From JBOHUX01 sp050734915 (GTDB taxonomy: Bacteria > Chloroflexota > Dormibacteria > Dormibacterales > Dormibacteraceae): DNA of 14,336 nt. This document shows, one piece after another, positions 1 to 8,889 of this stretch. The stretch is taken from positions 1-14,336 of the forward strand of contig JBOHUX010000047.1 of NCBI GenBank assembly GCA_050734915.1, given 5' to 3'. Position 1 is the stretch's first letter. Each line of letters starts with the position of its first letter. A model generated the notes under the pieces. It ran no database searches. It was not told the DNA's origin and was given only the letters and a program-made list of their open reading frames with translations. Both the position numbers and the translations under genes were made by a program.

Positions 1-1100
1 GGGTAGATCTCCGTCACGATCGTCTCGTCGGCGCCATCGAAGGAGGCCGCGAACGCCGCCTCGAAGGCCGTGAACCGGGTGAAGCGGTGGGGCTGGAAGA
101 GCAGGACCAGGCGGCCCCGGGTCAGCTCGCGTGCCGCCTCGAGCGTAGCCCTGATCTCGCTCGGATGATGCCCGTAGTCGTCGTAGACGTCGGCGCCCCG
201 CCATCTCCCGAGGCGCTCGAGGCGCCGGTGGGCGCCCGGAAAAGTGGCCAGCGCGCCCGCCACCACGTCGAAGCCGACGCCCAGCTCGAGGGCCGCCGCC
301 GCCACCCCGCACGCGTCCTGGAGGTTGTGCCAGCCCGGGCTGGAGATGCGCAGCGTGCCCAGCCGGCGGCCCCGCCGGGAGAGGCGGGACGGGCGCTCCC
401 GCGTGCACGAGTAGTCGGCGGCCCCGAAGCCGTAGGTGACGCGCCGGGCGGGGCTCGCCATCTCCCTCAGGTTGGGATCGTCCGCGCAGAGCACCGCCAG
501 CGAGGAGGCGGGAAGCCCGTCGAGGAATTCCTGGAAGCAGGCGCGGACGTCCGCGAGGGTCGGGAAGTGGTCCGGGTGATCATGCTCGACGTTGGTCACC
601 ACCGCCCAGCGGGGATGGTGGAGCACCAGGCTCCCGTCCGACTCGTCGGCCTCGGCAACCAGCCAGCCGCCACCGCCCGCCCGGGACCCGATCCCGTCCG
701 CCACGAGCACGGTGGGATCCCAGCCCGCCTCGCTGAGAACATGCCCGAGCATGGCGGTGACGGTCGTCTTGCCGTGGGTGCCCGCCACCGCCACCGATCG
801 CGTGCTGGCGATCAGCTCCGCCAGCGCCGCAGGGCGGGTCAGGATCGAGATCCCGCGGCGGCGGGCGGCCTCGACCTCCACCATGCCCGCCCTGACGACC
901 TCCGTGTAGGTGACGAGGTCCTGGCCGTTCACGTGCCGGACGTCGTGGCCGATCGCCACATTCACCCCCGCGCCGCGGAGTGCCCGGGTGGTCTCGGACT
1001 CCTTCCAGTCACAGCCGGAGACCTCGTCCCCGCGGGCGATCAGCCCCATCGCCAGCGCCGACATTCCCGTGCCACCGATCCCGACCAGGTGCGTCCTCAC
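1..1100 (-). CDS. murC: UDP-N-acetylmuramate--L-alanine ligase MurC (3' end outside window)
   Basis: Cytoplasmic Mur ligase that adds L-alanine to UDP-MurNAc with ATP, the first step of the stem peptide. About 366 codons are present; the C-terminus lies beyond the left edge. The N-terminus reads VRTHLVGIGGTGMSALA, the MurC-type glycine-rich nucleotide fold. The ATP loop GTHGKTT is at about residues 107-113, followed by EADESDGS and, further on, DDYGHHPSEI and FQPHRFTR, all typical of MurC. The GTG start at 1100 is chosen because the next in-frame ATG would remove the GIGG fold. It lies 4 bp after the murG stop, which suggests coupled translation. The stretch at about residues 61-80 is less like typical MurC than the rest. 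The family call is secure. Confidence 0.95.
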   Translation of the reverse strand, partial: MRTHLVGIGGTGMSALAMGLIARGDEVSGCDWKESETTRALRGAGVNVAIGHDVRHVNGQDLVTYTEVVRAGMVEVEAARRRGISILTRPAALAELIASTRSVAVAGTHGKTTVTAMLGHVLSEAGWDPTVLVADGIGSRAGGGGWLVAEADESDGSLVLHHPRWAVVTNVEHDHPDHFPTLADVRACFQEFLDGLPASSLAVLCADDPNLREMASPARRVTYGFGAADYSCTRERPSRLSRRGRRLGTLRISSPGWHNLQDACGVAAAALELGVGFDVVAGALATFPGAHRRLERLGRWRGADVYDDYGHHPSEIRATLEAARELTRGRLVLLFQPHRFTRFTAFEAAFAASFDGADETIVTEIY

Positions 1101-1104
1101 CCTT

Positions 1105-2145
1105 TCAGGCGAGGACCCCGTCCAGGACCCGCAGCACGCGCTGGGCGGCGTCCAGCCTGCCGAGCGCGCGGGAGGCCGCCGCCATGCGCCGCCAGCCGTC
1201 CGCGGAGGGGCTGTCGAGGGCTGCGATCAGGCTCTCCGGGCTCAGTTCCCCGTCGCCGAGGCGGATCGCGGCGCCGGCGGAGACGAGCGCGGCGGCGTTC
1301 GCCGCCTGGTGGCCACCCCCGAAGGTGCCCGGGATCAGGACCAGCGGCAGGCCGACGGCGGTGACCTCGGCCATCGTTCCCACGCCGGCCCGGCTGACGA
1401 CGGCGTCCGCGCCCGCGAGCACTGCCGGCATGTCGTCCGCGAAGGTGATCGGCCGGTACCGCGGGCGCCAGTATCGCCGAGCCTCCTCCTCGCCCTGGCG
1501 ACCGGTCAGGTGGACGACCTCCTGAAAGCGTTCCAGAAGCGCGTCCAGCGCCGCCCACACGGTCTGGTTGATGCGCCGCGCCCCCTGGCTGCCACCGGTG
1601 ATCAGCAGCCGCCGCGGCGGCGCCGGCGGCGTCCGCGGCACGAAGCCGGGCCGGAGCGGGAGCCCGGTCATCTCGACCCGGCGGCCGCCCAACCCCCGCT
1701 CTGCCCCGGGCAGGGTGACGCAGATCGCGGCGGCTCCGCTCGCGAACATCCGGGTCGCCAGCCCGGCGGCGACATTCTGCTCGTGGAGCACGTAGGGGAC
1801 GCCTTTGATGCGGGCCCCGATCACCGCCGGCGTCATCGCGTAGCCGGCCATGCCCAGCACCACGTCGGGCCGGAAACGGGAGACGATTCCGGCGCCCTTC
1901 CAGATCGCCGCCGGCAGCAGCCCGGGCAGGGCGAGGTTCTTCCAGACGGCGTCGCGATCGAAGCCGCGGATGGGCACGGTCGCCAGGTCGAACCCCGCCT
2001 CGGGCACCAGCCGCTCCTCGGGTCCCCCCGCCTTGCCGACCAGCAGCACCGCCGACTGCGGTCGTTCAGCGCGGCAGGCCCGGGCGACCGCCAGGGCCGG
2101 GAACAGATGCCCACCGGTCCCCCCGCCCGAGATCAGCAGTCGCAT
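1105..2145 (-). CDS. murG: UDP-GlcNAc:lipid I N-acetylglucosaminyltransferase MurG
   Basis: Membrane-associated glycosyltransferase that adds GlcNAc to lipid I to make lipid II on the inner face of the membrane. The protein is about 346 residues, normal for the family. The first glycine-rich loop GGGTGGH is at residues 7-13, HEQN follows, then GGSQGA opens the second Rossmann half. The donor-site region SRAGVGTMAEV and the following HQAANA are near the C-terminus. Two ATGs stand in tandem at 2148 and 2145. GGAGG lies directly before the first, so the second (2145) has better spacing and is used here. The start lies inside the 3' end of ftsW, and murC follows after 4 bp. Confidence 0.95.
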   Translation of the reverse strand: MRLLISGGGTGGHLFPALAVARACRAERPQSAVLLVGKAGGPEERLVPEAGFDLATVPIRGFDRDAVWKNLALPGLLPAAIWKGAGIVSRFRPDVVLGMAGYAMTPAVIGARIKGVPYVLHEQNVAAGLATRMFASGAAAICVTLPGAERGLGGRRVEMTGLPLRPGFVPRTPPAPPRRLLITGGSQGARRINQTVWAALDALLERFQEVVHLTGRQGEEEARRYWRPRYRPITFADDMPAVLAGADAVVSRAGVGTMAEVTAVGLPLVLIPGTFGGGHQAANAAALVSAGAAIRLGDGELSPESLIAALDSPSADGWRRMAAASRALGRLDAAQRVLRVLDGVLA

Positions 2146-3331
2146 CATTCCTCCAAGAGTCGTCGCGGCGCGGGCGTGCCGTGCTCTGGCGCGAGATGTT
2201 GAGCAGCACGCCGACCGCGGCCAGGGTCGTGGCCAGGGCCGTTCCACCGTAGCTGATGAACGGAAGCGGAACGCCAGTGATGGGAAGCGTGTCGGTCACG
2301 GTGGCCATGTTGAGGAGGGCCTGGAAGGCGATCCAGGTCGTCAGCGAGGCGCTGAGGATGGCGCCGTAGCGGTCGGGAGCCCGCATCGCGATCCGGTATC
2401 CCCGGATGGCGAAGGCGATGAACCCGGCCAGGATCAGCGTGGTGCCGATGATGCCCGTCTCCTCCCCGATGATCGCGAAGATGAAGTCCGTCTGCGCCTC
2501 CGGCAGCCACAGGAACTTCTCCATCGAGTGACCGAGGCCGACGCCGGTGATGCCGCCGGTGCCGAGCGCGTAGAGCGACTGCGCCGACTGCCAGCCGCTT
2601 CCCAGGGGGTCCGCGAAGGGGTGCAGGAAGGCGCCCAGGCGCGCGCTCCGGTAGGACTCCTTGAGAACGACCACCACGCCCGCGCCCGCCAGGCCGGCCA
2701 CGAGCAGCACCAGATGGCGCTTGCGGCCGCCCGCGGCGAAGAAGGAGGAGGCGAAGATGGCCGCCAGCACCAGCCCGGTGCCGAGGTCCTTCTCCAGCAT
2801 CACCAGTGCGAGGACGCCGCCGCCGAGCACGCAGAAGGGCACCAGGCCCTCCTTGACACTGAGCAGGCGCTCCTCCCGGCGCACCAGCCAGTCGGCGAAG
2901 AAGAACGCAAAGGCGAGCTTGCCGAGCTCGGAGGGCTCGACGGTGCCGAGCGGCCCCAGGTTGAACCAGCGCCGGGCGCCTCCGATCTTGAGCCCGATGT
3001 GGGGCACCAGCACCAGCAGCATCATCAACGCCACCACGGCCGCCACCGGGGCCGCCAGCCGACGCAGCCGCCGGTAGTCGGTGCGGGCGAAGAAGAAGAG
3101 GGCGGCCAGGCCGAGGGCGACCCAGACCGCCTGCCGTTCGAAGTAGTAGAGGGGGCTGCCGTGCTGGAGGAGCGCGCCCGCCTGGCTGGCGCTGAAGACC
3201 ATGACCAGGCCGACCCCTACGAGCAGGACCGTGAGCAGCAGCAGCCAGCGGTCCAGCTCGCCCCTGTCCTCCGCGCTCTCCGCGCGCCGCTCGGCTCGGC
3301 GCTGCGCCCGCGACGTCGCCCCGGCGATCAA
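2066..3331 (-). CDS. ftsW: Septal SEDS peptidoglycan glycosyltransferase FtsW
   Basis: Multi-pass membrane enzyme that polymerises lipid II glycan strands at the septum, working with the class B PBP encoded upstream. Numbered from the TTG at 3331 it has about 421 residues. A basic N-terminal tail of about 28 residues precedes the first membrane segment (about 29-48). Family signatures are VEPSELGKLA (131-140), PEAQTDFIFAIIGEETG (277-293, containing the conserved Asp282) and PFISYGGT (357-364). The TTG overlaps the murD stop as TTGA. A GTG at 3373 with GAGGAG before it is a credible alternative start that adds 14 residues. The last 40 or so residues are polar and low in complexity and run 80 bp into murG. 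Confidence 0.93.
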   Translation of the reverse strand: MIAGATSRAQRRAERRAESAEDRGELDRWLLLLTVLLVGVGLVMVFSASQAGALLQHGSPLYYFERQAVWVALGLAALFFFARTDYRRLRRLAAPVAAVVALMMLLVLVPHIGLKIGGARRWFNLGPLGTVEPSELGKLAFAFFFADWLVRREERLLSVKEGLVPFCVLGGGVLALVMLEKDLGTGLVLAAIFASSFFAAGGRKRHLVLLVAGLAGAGVVVVLKESYRSARLGAFLHPFADPLGSGWQSAQSLYALGTGGITGVGLGHSMEKFLWLPEAQTDFIFAIIGEETGIIGTTLILAGFIAFAIRGYRIAMRAPDRYGAILSASLTTWIAFQALLNMATVTDTLPITGVPLPFISYGGTALATTLAAVGVLLNISRQSTARPRRDDSWRNDATADLGRGDRWASVPGPGGRPGLPR

Positions 3332-4632
3332 CTCGGCGCCCTCGAGCGGAGGACGGCGGCCTTGAAGCGGCACCCCCGCTCCTCGAAGCTCCGGAACTGG
3401 TCGTAGCTCTTGTGGGCGGGGCTGAGGAGCACCACCGAGCCGGGGCGGGCCCGCCCCGCCGCCACCTCGACCGCCTCTTCGATGCCTGCCGCCACGGCGA
3501 GGTCGGGGTGACCCGCCAGCGCCCCCATGACGCGGGACGGGTCGAGGCCGACCACCACCACCGACCGCGCCCGCCGGCGAACGTCGAGCGCCCACTCGGA
3601 GAGATCGAAGTGGCCGTCCCCGCCCGCGATCAGGACCACCGGGGTTCCCTCGAAGGCGCCCAGCCCCACGCGCCCGGCGTCGGGATTGGTCGCCTTGGAG
3701 TCGTTGTACCAGCGGACGCCGTCCCATTCACCGACCAGCTCCAGGCGATGCTCGACGCCGGGGAAGGCGGCCACGGCGGCGTCGATGTCGGCGTCCGGGA
3801 TGCCGGCCCGGCGGCCGATGGCGGCGGCGGCGAGCGCGTTCTGGAGGTTGTGGCGGCCGGGAATCGGCATCGGGGGAACGGGCACGTGCCGGTCGAACCA
3901 GATCACCTCGGCGCGGGTCCGGCGGGCGAGTGTGCGGCTCATCGCGTCGAGGCCGTTGAGGAGGGCGGCGTCCCCCGGCTCCATGGTCTCCACCAGGCGG
4001 GCCTTGAGGTCCACGTAGCGATCGAGACTGCCGTGCCGATCGAGGTGGTCGGGGGTGATGTTGAGGACGGCCCCGATGCTGACGCGGGGGCGCTCGATCG
4101 ACTCCAGCTGGAAGCTCGAGAGCTCGAGCACGACCCAATGCCGCTCGGTGATCTCCGGCAGCCGCTCGAGGGCCGCCACGCCGATGTTGCCCGCCACCAC
4201 GACCGGGCGTTCGCCGCGCGCCAGGACGGCGCCAGCGAGGGCGGTGGTGGTGGTCTTGCCATTGGTGCCGGTGATGCCGACGATCTCACCCGGGCAGTGC
4301 TGGAAGAAGAGCTCGATCTCGCTCGAGACGGGGATGCCGGCAGCGCGGGCGGCCTCCAGAAGGTACCCATCCCAGCGGACCCCGGGGCTGGCGTAGACGG
4401 CGGCGCAGCCGATCAGAACGGACCGATCGTACCCGCCCAGTCGCAGGTCGGCGGCGGCCGGCAGCTCGCCCAGCGCCGCCTCCAGATCCGCCCGCTCCCG
4501 GGTGTCGCAGACGCGCACGTGAACCCCCCGGCGATCCAGGAAACGGGCCAGGGCGGCACCGCTCCGGCCCAGCCCGACCACGAGCGCGGTCGAGCCCGCC
4601 GGCGGCAACGTCGGGGTGCCGGGAGCGCTCAC
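3328..4632 (-). CDS. murD: UDP-N-acetylmuramoyl-L-alanine--D-glutamate ligase MurD
   Basis: Cytoplasmic ligase that adds D-glutamate to UDP-MurNAc-L-Ala using ATP. The 434 residues match family length. An N-terminal substrate domain (VVGLGRSGAALARFL, about 18-32) is followed by the ATP loop GITGTNGKTTTT (about 119-130), NITPDHLDRH (191-200), a lysine in VDLKARL of the kind carbamylated in Mur ligases, and NDSKATNPDA in the C-terminal half. The GTG start at 4632 overlaps the mraY stop as GTGA, and the stop overlaps the ftsW TTG as TTGA, so the three genes look translationally linked. Confidence 0.95.
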   Translation of the reverse strand: MSAPGTPTLPPAGSTALVVGLGRSGAALARFLDRRGVHVRVCDTRERADLEAALGELPAAADLRLGGYDRSVLIGCAAVYASPGVRWDGYLLEAARAAGIPVSSEIELFFQHCPGEIVGITGTNGKTTTTALAGAVLARGERPVVVAGNIGVAALERLPEITERHWVVLELSSFQLESIERPRVSIGAVLNITPDHLDRHGSLDRYVDLKARLVETMEPGDAALLNGLDAMSRTLARRTRAEVIWFDRHVPVPPMPIPGRHNLQNALAAAAIGRRAGIPDADIDAAVAAFPGVEHRLELVGEWDGVRWYNDSKATNPDAGRVGLGAFEGTPVVLIAGGDGHFDLSEWALDVRRRARSVVVVGLDPSRVMGALAGHPDLAVAAGIEEAVEVAAGRARPGSVVLLSPAHKSYDQFRSFEERGCRFKAAVLRSRAPS

Positions 4633-5573
4633 CCGAACGCCCGCGCGACCGCCGCCGCGAGCGCCAGCGAAACCGCTCCGGCTCCCCAGAAGGAGCGCAC
4701 GACGCGATTTTCAGACCAGCCCGCCAGGTGGAACGTGTAGTGAATCGGGGCCATCTTGAAGACGCGGCGACCGCCGCTGGCTTTGAAGTAGCCGACCTGA
4801 ATGATGACAGACAGCGTCTCCAGAACGAACACCGATCCGAGGATCGGCAGCAGGAACATCGCCCCCTGCTGGATTGCCATCCCCGCCAACGCGTAGCCGA
4901 GCGCCAGCGAACCGGTGTCGCCCATGAACACGCGCGCGGGATGGCGGTTGTAGGCGAGGAAGGCGGCCAGGCATCCGATCAGGGTCAGAGCCACCGCCTT
5001 CTCTCCCGCCGGCGCGCCGGGGATGAGGAAGGCCAGCCCCGCCAGCGCGAGCATGCCCAGCCCGGCCGCCAGCCCGTCCATGCCGTCGGTCAGGTTGACC
5101 GCGTTGGCCGCGCCCACGATCGCGAACACCGCCAGGGGCCAGTACCAGAGGCCGAGATCGACCGGCACCAGCATCTGGTGGCCACCGGCGCCCTGGTGGG
5201 CGAGCCAGGCGACGGGGACCGCCAGCGCCACCTGGAGGGGGAGCTTGGCGCGGGCGGGGATTCCGAGCGACCCGATCCGCAGCTTGCGGGCGTCATCGGC
5301 GGCGCCCAGGAGGGCCCCCACCACCAGGCCCGCGACCGCCGTCAGCGGGCCCGGATGACCGGCGCCGAACGCGAGGAGGCCGCCAACGACGGGGACCGCC
5401 GCGAAGATCGCCCCGCCCCCGGTGGGCGTCCCCGCCTTGGCCTGGTGGCCCGCCGGGAGCTCGGCCTGGATGACCTGTACCGCCTGGCGGCGCGCCAGCC
5501 ACCCGATCAAGGGGCGGTAGAGCGCGAGCCCGACCAGGAAGCTGACCGCCAGGGTGAGGACGTCAGGCAGCAT
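4629..5573 (-). CDS. mraY: Phospho-N-acetylmuramoyl-pentapeptide-transferase MraY
   Basis: Integral membrane enzyme that transfers phospho-MurNAc-pentapeptide to undecaprenyl phosphate, making lipid I. It has 314 residues with many hydrophobic segments. Family motifs in order are KAGTPTGGGAIF (about 46-57), the acidic pair in AADDARKL (Asp93, Asp94), NAVNLTDGMDGLAAG (157-171) and RVFMGDTGSLALG (214-226, containing the conserved Asp219). The last cytoplasmic motif reads PIHYTFHLAGWSE (276-288), whereas most MraY proteins have a PxHHHFE-like sequence, so two histidines and the glutamate differ. The ATG is at 5573, 39 bp after murF, with no strong Shine-Dalgarno. The stop overlaps murD as GTGA. 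Confidence 0.93.
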   Translation of the reverse strand: MLPDVLTLAVSFLVGLALYRPLIGWLARRQAVQVIQAELPAGHQAKAGTPTGGGAIFAAVPVVGGLLAFGAGHPGPLTAVAGLVVGALLGAADDARKLRIGSLGIPARAKLPLQVALAVPVAWLAHQGAGGHQMLVPVDLGLWYWPLAVFAIVGAANAVNLTDGMDGLAAGLGMLALAGLAFLIPGAPAGEKAVALTLIGCLAAFLAYNRHPARVFMGDTGSLALGYALAGMAIQQGAMFLLPILGSVFVLETLSVIIQVGYFKASGGRRVFKMAPIHYTFHLAGWSENRVVRSFWGAGAVSLALAAAVARAFG

Positions 5574-5612
5574 CAGGCCAGGAGCCCGGGGCGGTACGAC
5601 GCAGATCCGGTG

Positions 5613-6965
5613 TCATTGCTCACCCGAGGCTCTACGTTCCCTCAGCCTCAGGACCAGCTCGTCCAGGCGGAGACCGTGCGAGGCCTTGATGAGCACGACG
5701 TCCCCGGGGCGGGCGCCCTCCCGGACCCAGCGCTCGGCGGCGTCCAGATCGGGCACCAGACGGGCGCCGGCCGCCTTCGCCAGCACGGCGCCCATCCCGA
5801 CGTCGAGGACGGCGGCGCCGTCGAAGACCTCGCGCGCCCGGGCCCCCACCTCGCGGTGGGCCTGCTCGGCCAGCGGCCCCAGCTCCCGCATCTCGCCCAG
5901 GACCCCGAGCAGCCGTCCCCGCCGGGACCGCTCGGCGAGGGTCTCGAAGGCCGCCAGCATCGACTCCGGGCTCGCGTTGTAGGCGTCGTCGACGATCACG
6001 ATGCCACCGTCCCCCGGCAGCCGGCGCAGCCTTCCCTCGATCGACACCCGCGCCAGCGGTGGCGCCGCCTCCTCGACCGGGATCCCGGCGAACTCCGCCA
6101 CCGCCAGCGCGGCGAGGGCGTTGCGGGCCTGGTGACGGCCGGGCAGCCCCAACCGCACCTGGCGACCTCGGACGGTGATGACGCCCCCCTCGCCCCGGGC
6201 CCGGTAGCCGTCACCTCGGAGGTCCCCCACGCCGAGACCGAAGGTCGTCACCCGCGCGCGGGTCATCGACTCCAGAAGCGGCGTGAAGGGGTCCTCCGCG
6301 TTGAGGACCGCGAGCCCGTCCGGCGGCAGCGCGGCCGCCAGCTCGCCCTTGGCGCGGGCCAGCTCCTCACGACCGGCGAAGAACTCCATGTGAACGGTGC
6401 CGATGGAGGTCACGACGCCGACCCGCGGCCGGCCCAGACGGGCCAGGCGGGCGATCTCACCGGGCGCCTGCATCCCCATCTCGAGGACCAGCGCGCGGTG
6501 CTCCGGCAGGAGCCCGAGGATGGTCAGGGGGACGCCGGTTTCGGTGTTGAGGTTGCCCTCGCTGCGATGCACACTCAGCCGGACGCCGAGGGCGGCGGCG
6601 ATCATCTCCCGGGTCGATGTCTTCCCGTTGCTGCCGGTCACCCCCACGACGAGGGGCGCGACCCTCTCCAGCACGCGCCCGGCCAGGGCGTAGAGGGCGG
6701 CCCAGGGGTCCTCGACCACGATCACCGCCACCCCCGGCGCCGCCAGGGGCCGGTCCACCACGACGGCCGCCGCTCCCCGCCCGACCGCGTCCGGCACGAA
6801 CCTCGCGCCGTCCATCTGCGTCCCCCGGAGGGCGAAGAAGAGTCCCCCCGGGGCCATCTCGCGGGAGTCCGTGTGGAAGGACGAGACGACCCGGGGGCCG
6901 CGCCGGATCGCCCCGGCCGGCCGGCCGCCGGTCGCCTCGATCACCTCGTCGAGGCTGAGCTTCAT
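5613..6965 (-). CDS. murF: UDP-N-acetylmuramoyl-tripeptide--D-alanyl-D-alanine ligase MurF
   Basis: Cytoplasmic ATP-dependent ligase that adds the D-Ala-D-Ala dipeptide to the UDP-MurNAc-tripeptide. It has about 450 residues. The N-terminal domain starts MKLSLDEVIEATGG and contains SSFHTDSREMAPGGLFFAL, typical of MurE/MurF. The ATP loop GVTGSNGKTSTRE is at about 108-120. GNLNTETGVPLT and DDAYNASPESM (the MurF form of the DxYNANPxS motif) separate it from MurE. The frame is open to 7019, but the ATG at 6965 gives the family N-terminus and sits 13 bp after the ftsI stop. In most dcw clusters murE lies between ftsI and murF; here there is no room for it. Confidence 0.95.
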   Translation of the reverse strand: MKLSLDEVIEATGGRPAGAIRRGPRVVSSFHTDSREMAPGGLFFALRGTQMDGARFVPDAVGRGAAAVVVDRPLAAPGVAVIVVEDPWAALYALAGRVLERVAPLVVGVTGSNGKTSTREMIAAALGVRLSVHRSEGNLNTETGVPLTILGLLPEHRALVLEMGMQAPGEIARLARLGRPRVGVVTSIGTVHMEFFAGREELARAKGELAAALPPDGLAVLNAEDPFTPLLESMTRARVTTFGLGVGDLRGDGYRARGEGGVITVRGRQVRLGLPGRHQARNALAALAVAEFAGIPVEEAAPPLARVSIEGRLRRLPGDGGIVIVDDAYNASPESMLAAFETLAERSRRGRLLGVLGEMRELGPLAEQAHREVGARAREVFDGAAVLDVGMGAVLAKAAGARLVPDLDAAERWVREGARPGDVVLIKASHGLRLDELVLRLRERRASGEQ

Positions 6966-6978
6966 CGCCGGGACAGGC

Positions 6979-8880
6979 TCAGCCGCTGACGGAGCTGTGG
7001 CAGCCGCTGGACACCGCACCGGGACCTGGGCTGGTCCCCTGGGGCGTGATCCGCCACTGCAGGATGATGTCCTGCGCGATCTGCTTCCAGACCGGCGCCG
7101 CCACGTAGTAGCCCTCGTTGTGGTCGTTGGAGCCGTTGTGCGGCTTGCGGATCACGACCAGCATCGTAAAGCGAGGATGGGAGGCGGGCATGAAGCCGAC
7201 GTAGGAGGCCCACACGTCGCCCGTGTACTTGCCGTTGACGGGGATGTTGGAGGTGCCCGTCTTGCCCGCCTCGTCGAGCTGGAATCCGGAGATGCACGAT
7301 TTCCAGCCCGATCCGTGCTGGACGACCTGCGTCATCATCCACTTCATCTGTGCCGCCGCCTGGGGGGAGATCACCTGCCGCTGGGGCCGTTCGGCGGCCG
7401 CGGCCGGCCGCCCGCCCACGTCGGCGACCACGTGCGGCTGCGCGTAACGCCCGTTGTCGGCGATGACGTTGACCGCGGCCAGCATCTGCTCCATGTTGAC
7501 CGCGACGCCCTGTCCGAAGGACGCCGTCGCGAAGTTCGAAGGACGCCAGTCCGGGTAGGGCCGCAGCGGCGTCGACGACTCCGCGGCGACGTCCACGCCG
7601 GAAGGGCGTCCGAAGCCGAACGCCTGCAGGTAGTGGTAGTAGGTCTGCGGGCCCTCCGCCATCATGGCCCGGATCGCGCCCACGTTGAGCGACTCCTCCA
7701 AGACCTGGGTCATGGTCACGGTGCCGTGGCTCTGGAAGTCCCAGTCGTGGATCGCGTAGCCGCCGACGCTGATCACGCCGGGATCGTTGATGGTCGTCTG
7801 GGGGGTGATGGCGTGGGCGTCGAGCGCCCCCCCCAGCGTCACCACCTTCATCACCGAGCCCGGCTCGTACTGGTAGGAGACGGTGTCGTCCAGGAAGCGG
7901 GAGACGTCCGTCGAGTAGTACTGATTGGCGTTGTAGGAGGGATAGTCGGCGGAGGCGACGATCCCGCCCGTGGCGGGATCCATGATGAGGACGCTGCCGC
8001 TCACCGCGTGGGCGGCCTTGACGCCGGCCTCCAGGGCCTGCTCCGCGGCGTACTCGATGTTGCTGTCGAGGGTGAGGGTGAGATCGGCCCCGTTGACGGC
8101 GTCGCGGTGGACGCCGGCGCCGAGCACGACCTGGTTGCCGGCCTGGTCGGTGTACGTGCTGGAGGACCCGGGCCTGCCCGCCAACTGCGCGTCGTACCGC
8201 TGCTCGACGCCGTAGAGGCCGGTTCCCGAGCTGTTGACGAAGCCGAGCAGGTTCGCCGCCAGGCTCGCCCCCGACTCGCCACCGGGAAGGTAGGAACGCT
8301 GCTGATCGGGCTCCAGGCCAACCCCCGGCAGCGCCAGCCTGCGGAGGCGGTCGGCCACCGCCTGTGGTTCGCGGTGGGCGACGTAGGCGAACGCCTTGCC
8401 CGACTCGAGGGTGGCCGTCACCTGCCCGAGGGGCAGCCCGAGCACCGAGGTGAGCCCCTGGGCCACCGCGGCCCGCTGGCCGGTCTGGACATATTGGGGC
8501 GAGACGAAGACCGAGTAGGCGGTGGTGTTGACGGCCAGAGGCCGCATGTTGCGGTCAAAGATCCGGCCCCGCTGGGCGGGCAGGACGACGTGCTGCGTGT
8601 ACTGGGCCTGGGCGGCCGAGGCCAGCCGGCTGTGCTCCAGGACCTGCCAGTAGACGAGACGACCCCAGATCGCGGTGGCCAGGAGGAGGGCGACGGTCAG
8701 GAGCCAGAGGACACGCATGCGCGAGGGCGCTGGATCGCGAGGGCCGCGGCTTTTGGACGACCGGCGGGAGCGGCCGGCGGCCGGGCTCGACCGCCTCCAC
8801 GCGCGGTCCGAAGCCCCTCGCCTGGCGTCATCGGCCGAGCGGCCGCCCCGGGCGGCGCCGCGATTGCGTTCGACCGCCAC
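6979..8880 (-). CDS. ftsI: Class B penicillin-binding protein FtsI (PBP2x/PBP3-type transpeptidase)
   Basis: Septal DD-transpeptidase that cross-links peptidoglycan together with FtsW. It has 633 residues. A basic, disordered cytoplasmic tail of about 54 residues precedes one membrane anchor (about 56-76). The dimerisation domain has PAQRGRIFDRN (101-111). The transpeptidase domain has all three active-site motifs: SVMK with nucleophile Ser342, SLN (397-399) and KTGT (540-543). No PASTA repeats follow; the protein ends about 90 residues after KTG in a short serine/glycine-rich tail. The GTG at 8880 lies 9 bp after the ftsL-like stop with only a weak ribosome site, so translation may be coupled. 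Confidence 0.95.
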   Translation of the reverse strand: MAVERNRGAARGGRSADDARRGASDRAWRRSSPAAGRSRRSSKSRGPRDPAPSRMRVLWLLTVALLLATAIWGRLVYWQVLEHSRLASAAQAQYTQHVVLPAQRGRIFDRNMRPLAVNTTAYSVFVSPQYVQTGQRAAVAQGLTSVLGLPLGQVTATLESGKAFAYVAHREPQAVADRLRRLALPGVGLEPDQQRSYLPGGESGASLAANLLGFVNSSGTGLYGVEQRYDAQLAGRPGSSSTYTDQAGNQVVLGAGVHRDAVNGADLTLTLDSNIEYAAEQALEAGVKAAHAVSGSVLIMDPATGGIVASADYPSYNANQYYSTDVSRFLDDTVSYQYEPGSVMKVVTLGGALDAHAITPQTTINDPGVISVGGYAIHDWDFQSHGTVTMTQVLEESLNVGAIRAMMAEGPQTYYHYLQAFGFGRPSGVDVAAESSTPLRPYPDWRPSNFATASFGQGVAVNMEQMLAAVNVIADNGRYAQPHVVADVGGRPAAAAERPQRQVISPQAAAQMKWMMTQVVQHGSGWKSCISGFQLDEAGKTGTSNIPVNGKYTGDVWASYVGFMPASHPRFTMLVVIRKPHNGSNDHNEGYYVAAPVWKQIAQDIILQWRITPQGTSPGPGAVSSGCHSSVSG

Positions 8881-8889
8881 CGTGGCCTG

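Noticed and set aside
87..1364. 425-codon plus-strand frame opposite murC
   Set aside because: Antisense to MurC, whose frame shows GTHGKTT, ADESDGS and DDYGHHPSEI; the plus-strand product has no recognisable motif.
4728..6989. 753-codon plus-strand frame opposite mraY and murF
   Set aside because: Rich in Arg, Gly, Pro, Asp and His with no domain; it lies fully antisense to two genes with clear family motifs. It is a GC-driven shadow.
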